The position numbers were made by a program, and so were the translations under genes. DNA of 64,000 nucleotides from Fasciolopsis buskii (Eukaryota > Platyhelminthes > Trematoda > Plagiorchiida > Fasciolidae), in the NCBI GenBank assembly GCA_008360955.1, contig LUCM01000561.1, forward strand, positions 43,595 to 107,594. Reading direction: 5' to 3'. Of this stretch, positions 50,291 to 64,000 are shown piece by piece. The stretch's first letter is position 1. Each line of letters starts with the position of its first letter. Under the pieces are notes generated by a model that was not told the DNA's origin, searched no databases, and saw only the letters and a program-made list of their open reading frames with translations.

Positions 50291-53200
50291 ACCATCATTA
50301 TAGTAAAACCAGCTTCCTTGAGAATTGGTTCTTGGTGCGAACATATGTAACTTTAGAATCTCGGAAATAATTGGAAAACGAAATAGCAATAGTGAAATAA
50401 CAGAGCACTATTATCAGCTGGTTAGGACCCAATATCACGGTAAACTGAAACAGCACTAATCAATACCATCAGACAGAAAGCTATAAATTGCTCCATTTAA
50501 TGGTTCGTCCACTGTTCGCGATTCATTTTCCTTCTTATGGGAATTTTACCAATCAAATTAATCAAGCGATAGTTCGTTGAAAAGTGACAAGGTCTTTAGT
50601 AGCATTCAAATCGAACCACTTTCGCATGCAGCATCGTTTGTCCTACTTCAAAGTGGGTATTATATTGTCTGTCATTAATTCATCAGGCTAAGAAATTTTG
50701 CCGCGAAGAAAGCACCAGGACAAATTTTTTTCGTGCAGCAAATGAATCAACCATAAAAACCAAAATAACATCGGCCATCCATGGGGTTGATTTTCAGTCA
50801 ATTTGCGTTGATGGCAGCGTAGAAAGTGAGCCAACGTCAGAGTATTCTTGATGAAAATATGCACGGTTAATTCACTTTTGGAGTTAATAAACAATTAGAT
50901 GACCATTTTGACCAGCACCGTTTTGTGTTGAAAAAAGGATATGATTAGTAAAATTGGTGGTCAACGAATATTGAAAAATCGATGTCAATTGCAATCGGAC
51001 ATGAAGATACGTCGAACGACTGGAGATCATAGGTGACTATTTTGTAACTGAAAACCTCGAATTTTATTCGACTAGAATTTTAAGTTTTAGTACCAAAAAT
51101 ACTAGTTTCTTTCGCATGTTGGAAAACACGTTTTCAAAGCGCCGTTATTCAAATCCTTATTCGAAATCCTCTCGTTGGGGTGAAACCAATATTTACGCAC
51201 AGAAACCATGGGTACTACAGTTTCACTGCATGCTTTGTTGATAGATCACAGTTAGATAGCTCATTTCAAATCACATCAAATAGTGTGTTTAAGCAACTGG
51301 ATTCGGATGTCTGCTTTTCGTTTCCTAGTGGCAACAAATTTTGATTTCACAGGAAAATTCGATGCTCATGGTCGATCTTTATCGTCTGTCGCCAAGTGCA
51401 TCAGCCGTCCTATCTTTGGGAATCTCCAGATCAGGCTAGGCATTTGAAGAATCGAGGTTTGTACAAGTCTGCTTGCTGTTGTTATTGAACATGCAATAAA
51501 AAATGTAACAATTCACAAGATTAACCCGTACGATTTTGTGACGTGCTCTAAATACAATACATGATTGAATGTGGATATCTCTCTTCTGGTGTTGGAATCT
51601 AGTCTCAGTTATATCAATATCGCGTGGAAATAAGACAGCTTTTCAAAACTTCAACATTTCACCTGAGTCGATGTCGAACATTGGCACTTACTACCCCAGA
51701 CAGGAAATCAACTCGAAACACGCGGAAGGTTTTGTAAAGGAAGGATACGGTGTTTTCAGCCTACCAAATTGTCGGAAGTAGAATATACTCTGATAAAAGC
51801 GTTAGAAGAGTTACTAGGGATCCCTTCTATCCGACTGACAAGCAAGTACAGAGTGGTCAGGGATGCTATTGTAGCTCGTGGAGAAGTATAATATGCATTA
51901 TGGAACCACTGATTTCACTTTACAATACATCCATGCGGTTGTCTATTTTTTACTCTATTTTCTTAATTATCGTAAGGTTGGGTACAGTTGAATCCTTATA
52001 CGTGAATCAAGCCATCAGGGGGAGGGGTCTTTTTGGCACGTGCGGTACAGTCATGTAAGCAGTGTACAGAAACATTTGATCAGTTGAAAGGGAGGTAGAT
52101 GCTTATTGCCCGACACTAACCCAGAATCCAACATGTGGAAGGCGTCAGAGTGTCTCGTTACAACATGCTGCATCATGCGCTTTTATTGAATACTACTGTT
52201 TTTTTGCCAAATACCTCACAGATACTGAAGTAAATTGGAAGTCTTATGCGAAAATTAATAAAAGCATAATAAGATTTGCGCGAAGTAAATTATGTAGGGC
52301 GCAAGATGGTACAAGTCAAATGAACTTTCATGCCTGAAATACATCTGATCAGTCTCTGTACCATGGAAATCAAAAATAAAAGATACTTAATCCTGGACAA
52401 TAAGAAAGTTTATATAAGTTTAGATTCCTCCCGCTAGCCTTTGATTTTCAATGGAGTCCAAGGTTTCTCGGTAGATGGTACGCTACTCGGTTTCTCAAAA
52501 CAAAGTAGAAGGCTTTCTAAGATAGTGGAATGAGTTGTAAATGGATGGTTTCCGCGTCGGCAGCTCAGTGACCGCGTGGTGGATGTTTAGACTTACGTTA
52601 AGGAATTTCGTTTCTGCATTATGAATCCAACGAAATTATAATATTCAGCAAGTTTTTGGCTTATAATGTGTTTTGTGTTAGAGGCTTTGCCAAGAATTGT
52701 TTGCCAATGTAAAGTGCTGTGGACAGTCCGTTCCAGTTTATCTACTTTTTGAAAGGCGCTCCCGTAAATATGATTAATTGCTGTCTATGATTTTTGAACC
52801 GTGTTGCTTAAATTTCCGAACGTTGGGAACGGAAACATGTTACAATGACGGACATAGCGAGCTCTAAACTCGGTCACGCAATCTAGATGGATCGGGAATT
52901 TTAAAAGCTTGCAAACCAAGTTCTGCAGTCACTCGCGGCGGCAGCGGAAACAATTCCCGGAGCCAATTTCGTTTTTTTTTTATGAAGTTAGTTTTTTCTC
53001 CTAGAAATATTTTTGTGAAGATGTCTCCTTTATCGTAAGTAACAATTTTACGATTTTAATATAACACAAATGAAATTTAGCTGTTGTCTGTGACAAATCA
53101 AAAAATCAGTTTGTTAATTCAGTAAAATGAAAACGTTTGATATTTTAGTCAGAAAAAGAGATCAAACTTCTTTCAAGCCTGCCATAATCTGGCCGAAATA

Positions 53201-56200
53201 CCCTCCCCTCAAAATAGGTCCGTTCCAAATAGATAAAAAAGCGGATAATTCATTTTCTGAACGCGAATGGGAAGCAAAACCATTTCCAACAACTGCCGAA
53301 ATTCAACTACTGTGAAAGCACACTTGGAGGAAATGCTTATGTGTGCCGATAAAGGGGCCAAACGAGTGTATATTTTTCACTTACTCAATCAGCTATCATG
53401 AATGTTGATGCCGGTGTCACCAACTAGATTGTGGAAGAAAGCCGTCTTGTATCACTCAACGAAAAGCTCCCAGTATGTCGGTTAACTGATGCGGACACCG
53501 TACGGCAATTCTGAGCACATTTTGGCTTCTTACAAATCCAACCAACTCCGACATGTTTCCCGTTAGAAATTAAGTAGCCAAAAAAGATTAAGACAAGGCA
53601 GGTTTTCTTAAGCGTCGACGACATACACTTAAGGAAAAACAACTACACGAAAATGTGTGAATTGCAATTCAATCATAAGACGTTACCGACTGAGCACTTC
53701 AAAATCTTGGATGTGAGTGTTCGTCAATTAATCCAAGTTGCCATTGTAGAGTGATGACATGGTGACAAACCAAGTTGATAAACGTGACAGTGACAATATA
53801 TGCATAAAAATAAATCAAGGATACGCTAGTAACCAAAATAAGACGGAATTCAAGGTGTGCATTAGTCAGCACCTACAAAATCAACTGGGTAAATAGTTAG
53901 GTTGCATTTAGCGCTCTGTCAATGTGCCCACAGGTACCCACATGCACACACTACGGTCCTGACGTCATGGTGATCTGCCAAGGCCATTGCAAACAATATT
54001 GTGCCATAATATTTTTCATTTAATGGCAAATTAACTATTTTGGCAGTTTCCCATAAATCAAATTTGATATGCTATTTACTGTTGTCTAATGACCCCAGCA
54101 AAATCAATCGTGAAAATCTGTGAAATTGAAGAATTCTTGACCATGTTCCTCTGTTTAGTTCACCCAGGTTGACGTAGTGTAACAGTTCTAAAACGTCCTT
54201 GATTATAATAGTTAGTCTAAAAGGAGATTTAAAAATATCAGACTAACTGTTGCAGGTTGCCTTCGAAGAAAGTAAAAAAGAACATTTGACGTTTAATGCC
54301 CTTTTATTGATTACAAATGAACTGGAAAATTCTACCAAACGGCTAAGGTAACCTAGAATAGAGTGTAAATATTCACCGATATCTGAAACAGCACCCGAGA
54401 TATACAGTTCTTAATGAACAATATAATGTTCCACGGAATGTCAGAATGGTTCAACCTGACAAATGGTGCAGACAGTAACAAGAATTGTGACTGCAGTTCT
54501 CGTTGTAAATGTTGAATGTTGTACTGTCATTTGAGTGCAGGGAGGATAACAAGAGGTTGCGCCAGAAACCATGGTTTTCGGTTGAATAAATAAAAGTTTA
54601 CTAGATTCATTTCAGGCCCTATGATTATCCAAATTTCCAGGACTGATACGTTACCAAACGTAACATGTTCATTAATAACCTACTCATTCGGTTATCAATG
54701 TAAGGCAACTTGTAGTGGTCGAAATGTGGACCAACTACCGAATAGGATTAAGGCACGTTGCTCAGGGGGGGGGGGTAAAGACACTAACAAAAGCCATAAG
54801 AATTGGCGCCAAGTGGACACCGGCCATCAATTTGAAGTAGAATCAGCTATTGGTCTCGTGAATCGAGTGCCTCGCAATGCACCCGAACACAACCACAGAT
54901 GCTACTAGTTTCGAGTCTTCGAAACCACTTTGTTTTCACAAGAAACTGTCGCCCAAAGTCAACAATTATGATGGGTACAGGTGGACCCGTATCACGCTTA
55001 TGACTCAGACTCCCCCGTGGGACTGACACGACTAAGTCGTGCAAGCTGAAACCATTCAACCATTGTAAACATCCAGCCAATCAACAAGACCACCATCATA
55101 CTTCCATCAATCGGTTTCTAATGTCCTAAGTGAAGTCATAGAAGGATTCATCTAAAATAAAGAAAACCCTTCCAAGTAGTTTCCTAAGTAGGATTGATTC
55201 TTCCGATGCATTGCCTTTGCACAATGAATTTGTAATATATCTGTCTGTTTATCCGGATAGAATTAAGGAAGAATTGATTGACGTCGCTGAAGCAAGCCAG
55301 ATTAACTCACGGTAGAATTAAAGAACAATCATTAATTAAAATAAATGAAGCGCAAATATTTGTATTTCGAATCAGACGGATTAGCTAGACCAACTGGAAT
55401 TATTCTGAAAATTTGGAAAGTTGAGGATTATAGAACAATTGGGAGAAAAAGTCTCACTAGAAATTTTGTAATCTTGCCGGTGAAATTGTTGGAAGTTGGA
55501 ACCGGAACTACAGACACTGTAACACAACTCTTGGTTTGCTTGTATGTGCGCAGCTGTACTTAGTCAAATTCTATCCCAGCTTTTAACTGGATAAGGCGAC
55601 TGACTATTGCATGACACTCGATTCTTCCATCCCGGGCGACAGTCAAAAGTTTCAGGGGACATTGTGCGCATGCATTCCAATGGTGGTAGGGCACTGAGGG
55701 CGAAGGACCACTTTTGGACATAGAGTTCAGGTGTCACCATGTTTAGTCAACTGTACTTCCGCGAATGCAAGAGTTTGCATCCGGATGGTGACGACGAGAC
55801 TACACTACTCCTGGAGACAGCATCTCGCCTGTTTCCATCCTTCCTAAATTGTGCTTGCATTTTCATAAGCTTCGAAACCCATCGATAAATCGATTTTCTG
55901 TTCTTCCGGTGACTACGAGTATTTCCCCCAAACTGGAAGTCGAAATCGAAGTCAATGACACTAAATAAAAACAAGATTTGCCAACCATCCTGTTTCAAAT
56001 CGATTACCCTCGAAAGAAGTGTATCTAGGTGATTATATAACTTGTTGTAATCGTTGCTAACATGAAATGTATTTAAAGAAGTAGGTATGGACAAATTTTA
56101 TTGGTGCTAAGTAATTCAATATGTGCTTCCGTGACGTGTTAACTAAGAAGATAACACAACGGAAAATCGTTCGTTTACTCGACTGGTTATCCATTTTTCT

Positions 56201-59200
56201 GTGCTAATTGCTTAGCCTAAGCAATAAACTGTACTTTCGCATCCACGTATCCTTTTCTTCGGTCAACCGCTACCAATCGAAAAGAAATGAAGTCACGCTT
56301 AGTTTACCACAAGAATCTCCTGTGAACCGTTAGGAGCGTGATTGGATGATTAGTCCATGATTCATGGGAGGATTTTCGTCGGCCGGGCAAAGAAAAAGGA
56401 CCCAAGGCCTTAGGAAATCGATTTATTGATGTAATTCAATAAAGTTGACTTTATCTCACTGTTTACAAAATGGCCTCTACTTGGCAATATAACCTGTCAG
56501 CTGAAGTCAGCAACATGGGTGCATTCATCAAAAACCGGATAAAAACTTCTATTATATTTAAGTAAAGTACACCTTTCCGAGCTGGCAGAAATTCTGTTGA
56601 CAGGCGGATGACACAAAGAGAATATTTCCACTGGATAATCTGCTAGCCGGAGAAATAATGTCAAAGTAAAACATTCTGCAGCCAGTCGCCCTTTCTCTCC
56701 CGTGGTACAGAACTTGTGACAATAATGCATTTTACATTCTGTGATTCTAACACAAAAAGCACGAACCGATGACAAAATTTAGTCAGATGATTCAGATTTA
56801 AAATTACACGATAAGGTTTTAGAGAAACGGCTCATATTCCCTTCTAAACGCATTTTTGTGAAGCCCCTCGAAAGAATCATCGAAGCGCAATATCCAACAG
56901 TAAGTAAACCGAAGAGTTCGGCGCAATCCATTTCTAAAGATTTGTACCACCTAAGCTCCTTAAGACTACTCCATGAGTGAGCTTAGACAAACTGGAATAA
57001 AACGGCAGAGGAAATGCAAAGTCCAGCAGTTTTGTTAAAAAGATATATAGAAAATCTGCTTTACTTGGAAACCTCATGCTCTCAGGATCGTCGAACTGGA
57101 CAAACGTGGTGCACACGAGGGGTGCGTTTTCTGAATTTCAATACAATCCAGGTTATGATTCTTTTCACCATTAGTCATTGGTGAAAGTAAAGTTGGTTCA
57201 TGTTGTGCACTCAGATCTGTCCTCCTGAATCAGAATTTCCGGGAAGAAATGTTAATAGCTTTAAAGGGGCTATTCAGTGCTGTGGCTGGAATGGCCGATT
57301 AACGAAATCAACAAAATCATAGCTAGCACGAGGCTCGCTAGTGCCAAGTTAACAAACAATGTGGGGTTTACTGTGGTCTTCCATCTGAAACGAAGCGGAT
57401 CCATAGCAACCTAAGAAAACAGTATAACTGGACCAACAACGATTTCTAATGGAACTCATTGCGAAAAGAATTTTATCAGTGCATTCCTGTCTCCTCCAGG
57501 CAAAGGTCACAGAAGTGGTGAGATAAGCAAACCGCATGAGGGAAATACGTACTTGCGGTAAACACATTCAAACATTTAGGCAAAACTGACGGACACCTGT
57601 GTCAATAGCGGTGGTTACTGTCAACAAATAGCTAACATCTGTCCCTTTTTGCAAATTTCCATATTGAATTTAGTGGTCAGTTGGGAAGCATCTTAAATGT
57701 GCATTTGTGTTTGATAAAATTTTGTTTCCAAGAATCTGATTATGTCAGTGTGCTACGATTTTATTTTGACAGAAGCCAAAACCGTGCCGTACTACGTAGA
57801 TGATTAATGGTGCTGGTTTAAAATAGGTATTCCACGTATTACGCCATTGGCAAAGAATCTCTTTATTGGTCTCCATTCAAAAATCTCATACTGCAGTTCA
57901 TGTTTTCATTTTTTAAGGAATAATCATGTGGTGTCAGTCAAAACTAAATGAAGAACCACGTGGAAATTCTAACTCGAGAAAGCACCTCAAAAAATGTCAC
58001 TGTTCCTGAAAGTTTTGTATTCTGTGACCGTAAAAAAAGTATAAATTGTAAAATAACCACGAATAAATAAGACAATCTGATAGGTTTTAAAGATTTTTTA
58101 CCCTAAGGAAAAAGATCATGCAGTCTAGGAGAGGTGAAGCAACCTTTTTTCCGGAAGTCACTTAAAAGCAGAACATAACTTGGGCTACTCGCAGTAAAAT
58201 GCTAAAAGTGAGATATTTCCAAAACCAAGGTTTTGCATTCACCTAGCTAAGACTCATAAAGGGTTGCTTATTTATTGAATGCTGAAAAGCAGCAAGTGAT
58301 AACATCTAGATGCTTCTTTTGTCAAATCGACAAGGTTTCAGCCTGTTTCACTGGGAACAACGGTTCCCCGAATTGAACTACATTTACGGCATACGTAGGT
58401 CACATCAAAAGCTTATAAACTTGTCACTAATTGATCTTGTGTTCTAATAACTGCCTCCAATAATGGCATAAACAGAGGTGCGTCTGATCCACCGACAAAT
58501 TTTTCCTAGCTCTGGTTCGTTGTCAGAGAGTTCACCAAGATAATAACATTAATATGCTTTTCAGCCTCGGCATATTACTCATTTTCAGATTCAAAAAGAG
58601 TCAATGACAGGTTTTAAACAAGCGAAAATACTTGATGTCGTTTAGCTGTGTTTTGCGCAAGTTCTGAGAGCATGTCCGCCGGTCCTTTTCGGAACTGGAC
58701 CGTTTAGAATGAAAAATCCATTAGAATTCAATGGAAATTCAGCTCCTAATTAATCTCACTGAAGTCCTAGATGTTCAGATAACTTTGGGTAAAATCAGGA
58801 AAACAACTAGAAGCATTGCTTTCCGGAGCTTGGTGAGCATCTTCTATCGTCTTCTTCTCACTTTTATTGCAATACATCAGGAAAATAGTGAAAAATGCTG
58901 AGAAGGATCTATAAGCTAAAACTTAGATTATGTATGTAAAATTAGCCGTTGGGCAACTAAAGCTGAAATTGCTAGCTGCCAGCACAATAAAACCCTGACT
59001 TAATACGTCGCCATCGTGGGAGGGATGATGGAGGGATTTTCGACAGGTCCTCCTTGAGAAGGACTCAAGAAAATGCAAAAACAAATCAAAAAGACTTCCG
59101 ACTGCTTCAAAGACGTTTTTGCTCGATAATTCTCCGGCAATTCCTCTGGCACTTCCACACTTTTTTAAGTATATAGTTTCAAACTGGTCTGCTGTGACAT

Positions 59201-62200
59201 ACGTACTATCATCTTGAAATCGCACTGATGTAAAACAAAGTAAATAGTTAAACGACTTGAGTAAGCTCCCAGTGAACTGACCTAGCTGTTTTATGGACAG
59301 CATTTGACTTTTGTTTAGCAATTTGTTTGATAGAAGTTGTCCTCTAGTTCGCAGAGCTATTATTTCGACGATTGGTTCTTTGATTTGGACCAAAGATCAT
59401 GCCACAATCCTAGGTTTAAACAAAAGCAGTTTATTTAAATACCATTAGATACAATAAATGCGCTTTTGTTGTACGGAGTAATCGCCAACTACGCAGAAGG
59501 ATCGTTCTAATTTTGAATAGAATGATGAGGTGCAGTGACTGTCACGGCAGAAATTCGATTGCGTTTTGTTCTTTGCCTACTTTTAATACCATTTGGTCGT
59601 CCTATCTGTTACAAGCTTCTTGTAATGACGTGCTCTGGCAATTTCACTAACTGCACCTATAACGTAGTTTTAATTTTCACAGATACGCTATTCCCCATGA
59701 GATTTGGTTTTTTAGTTGTTACATATAAGGTGGAAACGGTTTCGGTCAGACACAATGCAGACTGTTTACTAAAAGAAAAAAAATGTGGAGGGAAAACGGA
59801 GGAATAGCAGGAGTGGGACGAACTTAGGATCTGAAACTGCAGACTGAACAGCGTTTTCCTTTTGACTGAAGCGAAATAGAGAAGCCAGAGTGGGGTAATT
59901 TGAATCGGTAGATGGAAGATAGAAGTGAAGATTATGCGAATTCAGCCTTAGAAATGGAAATGTTAATGCGTGGAACTATTCAGTCAAACAGCCCAATTAT
60001 TCAATATATGGAGAGCTCTTTACGCACTTCGATCTTCTAGTTTGTGCATGATGTTTTATGTCACATATTTCATCGCCTCACTTATGAATAACGTCACAGA
60101 TTTACAAAAGCAGCGCAGCGTATGTGACGAGATTCCCTAAATATATGTATGATTTTATTTGTTTGTCTTCAAATAGAACTGTACAAACAGTTTTCTTTGA
60201 AACATTTGTCATTCGAAAAGTACGTCAATTCCATCGAGAAAATGGAACTGAAAAATCAACCGTGAGCTCTAAGAAACAAATAGCATAGTTTAATACATCC
60301 ATTGAAACACTATGGCAGTTCAAATCAAAGGTCATTGACTTGATTTTCACTAGTTTTACGAACAGGAAATGAAGTTGTTGAGCCGAGGAAAACCCTGGAT
60401 TAAGTTTTCTGTCCATTTACAATTGCTGAAGAAGTGCGACGGCTTACTAACCAACGGACCACTTCGATGATACAAATGGGGTTCATCAAGCTAGGAACAC
60501 GTTTATAATTTCAAATTTACTTCAGTTGTCCTCGCAAATGGCCTTATTCACCCACTTGTTCTTTTCTTGTTAACCAAATTTGGAAAAAAGATAACTAAAA
60601 AGCCCAGTTCGCCACTGTAATGGTTGCATGCAAGGCTAAAATTGAGGAAAAGTTTGCCTCATTTTTCACGTGCAAGCTGCAAGAAAGTTAAATCTATATG
60701 GACTATCCAAACTATTCCGTTAGTGGAAGAAAATATTTTCATAAAATCAGCCGAAAGTACAATGGGCTGCTTAGAAAGAATTGTGCATGATCATAGAAAA
60801 AACTTAATGGCCCAATTTCAACTCTCATTGCACTTCATATTTTCTGCTGGGAACTAAAAAATGGCAATTGGCTAGTCCAAGTTTTCATGGTATGACTCTA
60901 TTTACTAATCTATTCATGCTCAGTACAACATCTAAGTCATAAACTTTTGTCATACGGTCCACTTCGTCCTTTTAAACAATCTTTCAGCTCCCGCTTGAAT
61001 AAGAAAATACTCGCTCACAAGGTGACATTACTGAGACCCCATTTGTCGCTTCTTCAAGCGAGCAATTTCTCAATGTCCATCCTAACCGTGATTTCCGACA
61101 AAGTTTTAGGAACTTGCTTTTCTGGTTTAATCGATGTTTGTTGACCAGAAGAGACAGTGAGGGAGAGCAGTGAATGATTTGGAAACTGAGGATTTTATTG
61201 TCTTGATCACAAATATGATGACCAGACTATGCAGCTTCTCACTGTTAGTCTACTAGCGTAGCAGTAAGCAGCGTCATGTAAAGGTGCAGTTTGGAGCATT
61301 CAACCGAAAAGATCACCAACTGATATTGTGCCGCCTTTGGATCACCGCGAATTCATAGGTTACTATCCTTGGAAAATAGCGCTGCAGACATTTAGAGTTT
61401 GACCTGCTGCCTTATAGACCGGTTATACAGTATTGTGTCTCCTGTAGTCAGCTCATTCAAAGGGCTACCGTAAAATGTTTTGAATTCGGAAAAAGGATAG
61501 CTAGTAAACGCACTGAAAAATTTCAACTTTTTATTGGCATATATGCGCACAACATATGACTACTTGCGTTTTCAATAGCCACTCAAAGCAGTAAGGTGGA
61601 GACTTCTACCACAAGAAATTTGGCTTCTCGTTTTGCGAGGAATCTAACGTTGTAAAGTTCATAGCTAGAATGCGAAAATAATGGCAGAGGCACAACGTGC
61701 CATTCAGATAGGATTTATGTCGTTCGGTTTTTTCGGTGAAGTGCTCTCTAAGGTGTGGCCAAAAGTAGTCACACTTGACATAAAATGTCATTATCGTATT
61801 TAGAGGCTAGTGGAGGAGAATTGTGACGGAAAGGGAAATGGTGCATGAGCACCAAAAATGTTTTATTTCTGAATCCTTGTCTGCTGTTGTAGTCGGACAG
61901 AACATGTTACGTCCAATGAACGAGATGATCACAGTTGTGAGTACCAATCACCGAACCGTTACTCGTTCGATAGGTCTTTAATATCTGCCACTTGCATTTA
62001 GAATATGTCGTATAAATTTCTTGTCTAATAAGCAAGTAAAGTAGAAATAGTCCTATAGGTATTTGCTAACATAATCATTCAACCTAACTGGAAGAAACCT
62101 TTATTTAAACCCATTACAAACTGTGAAGTGCCGAAAAAATTTGCAGAATCATCTAGTGGGTTTGCAGCTGACGGAGTGTAAAATGCTGTAAATTTGTCTG

Positions 62201-62734
62201 GGATCCGGTTAAATGAACATAAATTGAACTATAAAAAGCACTCATTACTCAGGTGAGACGAGTTATCGGGAAAAGCTTAGCGACAAAATTTTCAGAAGGC
62301 AGAGGCTTGTGAAAATGTAACTTGGGGTTTCTAACCACCGGACTGTGGACGTCTGCTGTGAACGCCATCGGATCAAGACAATGATTGCATTTTAATCTGT
62401 GAGGTTTCAGCGAATTCGGTTAAAACAATACTTAGCTTTCTGGAAATCAAATCAACGAGCATACTTGCCCAAATCCAGATGCAAAGAACTGCGCATTTTG
62501 AAGGCTGGAAAAGAAACAGCAGATTACCTCTCTGCGGCATACACTGTCAACGAATTTTTCCCGATGATCAATAAGTAGCGATTATGATATGTGGATTTGT
62601 CATCTATAGTAATTGGGTCTAGTCGGAAAATGTTTCCACTCAAGGAATGACAAACAATCTGATTAAAGTCGCTGGATTTAGAAAGTGTCTGATATTTCTT
62701 TACAAAACTTGCACATTCCACTGGAGTTTTTAAT
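50291..62734. other. Unassigned non-coding stretch
   Basis: No gene I can support. It includes an 11-base G run at 54765-54775. The longest ORF (minus, 58923-59393, 156 codons) has no recognisable domain and is near the length expected once by chance in this window. Confidence 0.4.
54765..54775. repeat. G11 homopolymer
   Basis: Eleven consecutive G on the + strand, the same length as the run at 38711-38721. Confidence 0.95.
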
Positions 62735-62913
62735 TTAAAAATCTTTTTTAATTCCTTTTTCACCGAAATAACCCGTGTACGTCATGTTTCAGAGAGGAAG
62801 CTGCGACCAAAAGGGGAACGCCAAGTGGGGAGGTTGATCGGGGTGGGAGGATTCGAACCCACGGCCCTCATTCTCAAACGGCACAACCCCATTCACATGG
62901 CCACCGCCGGCAC
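62735..62913 (-). mobile_element. tRNA-derived SINE-like repeat, copy 3
   Basis: Best preserved promoter of the three copies. On the minus strand: GTGCCGGCGGTGGCCATGTG (A-box-like TGGCCATGTGAATGG), then GTGGGTTCGAATCCTCCCAC, a perfect B box (GGTTCGAATCC), CTCCCCACTTGGCGTTCCCC, and a 3' end of GAATTAAAAAAGATTTTTAA. The head cannot form a proper acceptor stem, so it is a tRNA-like SINE head and not a functional tRNA gene. Confidence 0.78.
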
Positions 62914-64000
62914 TGTTGCCGGATATGTATTAGTGATCCATGGCAGTGAATAGCCCGTACGTTCTTCAACAAACCCTCGCATTTCTTAATAGTCCATATC
63001 GGTTGTAAGTGATTGGCTAGACGCAAGAGCGTAAGCTATCGAGGATAGCCCTCGAGAAGATAGTTCGTTTCACGTTAGACAATCATTCCGATATACGGGG
63101 GAGGAGGAGGAGTTCCGAAAACCAGTTGTGGCAGAAAACATTGTTTTATCAAAATGTTGTGAGTAAGCTTTTGCTCAGCAATAAACGCAGCCCTTGCGCG
63201 ATTAGCAAGTAAACTACCTTCATACGAGTGGTAGTGAGAAAACAAGATTGTGATAATAAGCAAGTACGCCGTGGCTACTGAGTGTAAATTGCATGCATTC
63301 AATTCCTCCGGATTATAGTCGTTCATAAAATGCAAGATTTCACACCGAACGGTATCGAAAATTCTCCAAACGACTTCAAACACAAAATCACAAGCCACAA
63401 ATGTGACGGTGTGAAAAATAGTCGGTAAATAAACTAACTGCAAATAACAAAATAAGGTCACCATTAGATTAGAAAAAAATTAAATTGCAGAAGAAATTCA
63501 AGTTTATAGCTAGTGCAATTTATCTGCATTTCCGTTACGTTCACCTGGCAAAAATTTGTATTGCACCAGCAGGCGAGTCTGAAAATTGAATCGTTTAACG
63601 AAGCCCATATTGTACCGAGGGAGACCCAAAAAATCCGCCGTAAAACCGCAAGAGTAAAAATTAGAATAGCGCGCAGATAAGTAAATCTTCAAAAAACTGC
63701 AACTGCAAAGATGGCAAGCAAGTTATATCAGAGAACATAATTCGAATACAAACACAGTTTGAAGTAACCTTGATTTCGATGGATTTGACGAAGAAGAACA
63801 TATGACCATCTATCATAATAACGCCCACTACTGAAACTCATTAGAACGTCGTGATTGTGTCATATCCCTAAGAAGTTGCTGAGTTTAAATGGGATTGCAC
63901 AACCTGCAAAATTGATAATTTCGGATGAAAATTGCTGTAATCACCGATTGCATAGTTTTCGTTGTACTTTCTCCGTACGGCCTTACTCTACCATCTTTTG
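62914..64000. other. Unassigned non-coding stretch
   Basis: One 129-codon minus-strand ORF (63075-63464) starts at an ATG after an in-frame stop and has two hydrophobic stretches. Such lengths are expected by chance here, and no family is recognised. Confidence 0.35.

Noticed and set aside
52553..52640. A-box-like GGCAGCTCAGTGACCG suggesting another SINE head
   Set aside because: No B box at the expected distance and no similarity to the SINE body seen in the three supported copies.
58923..59393. 156-codon minus-strand ORF
   Set aside because: No domain, and a length expected around once by chance in 64 kb of this composition; no supporting splice or homology signal.
62821..62913. tRNA gene on the minus strand
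   Set aside because: A perfect B box is present, but the acceptor and D stems do not form, and two other diverged copies share the same non-tRNA tail, so it is a SINE head.
63075..63464. 129-codon minus-strand ORF with hydrophobic stretches
   Set aside because: It begins at an ATG after an in-frame stop, but no family is recognised and length is not significant. A run of five Pro near the end derives from a GGA-rich tract.

Overview
This is a eukaryotic, AT-rich, very gene-sparse window. It most likely comes from a parasitic flatworm, probably a digenean fluke. That assignment is an inference from three things: a degenerate Penelope-like element (PLE) with a GIY-YIG endonuclease, a long single-exon peptide-type GPCR, and short exons scattered in long non-coding DNA. 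No bacterial-style operon, CRISPR array, rRNA gene or intact tRNA gene was seen.

Layout. (1) Positions 1384-3938 (+) hold the last three exons of a divergent PP1-like Ser/Thr phosphatase; the exons for the N-terminal catalytic core were not found in the window. (2) Positions 3939-10164 have no gene I can support. (3) Positions 10165-12223 hold a decayed PLE with about 150-bp inverted terminal arms, remnants of the reverse transcriptase, a better preserved GIY-YIG domain and a candidate 12-bp target-site duplication. (4) Positions 12224-38108 have no recognised gene. They contain a 90-nt imperfect hairpin near 22.9 kb, a perfect tetraloop hairpin at 24.6 kb, microsatellites and a few weak candidate exons. 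(5) A tRNA-derived SINE-like family is present in three diverged copies: 38.1 kb (+), 42.7 kb (+) and 62.7-62.9 kb (-). (6) Positions 43409-45214 (+) hold the only long ORF, a 601-aa rhodopsin-class GPCR resembling FMRFamide/myosuppressin-type receptors. It has an unusually long Cys-rich second intracellular loop. (7) Positions 45215-64000 are mostly unassigned, with a possible retroelement tail at 49.9 kb.

The two supported host genes are unrelated in function and about 39 kb apart, so nothing suggests they work together. Many other ORFs of 60-160 codons exist. A rough stop-codon estimate for DNA this AT-rich predicts a few ORFs above 130 codons by chance in 64 kb, so length alone does not support them. 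The most interesting signals are the GPCR loop (a C-x2-C...C-x2-C pair inside a segment bounded by in-frame consensus splice sites), the phosphatase with a metal-ligand histidine replaced by lysine, and the fold-back architecture of the PLE copy.
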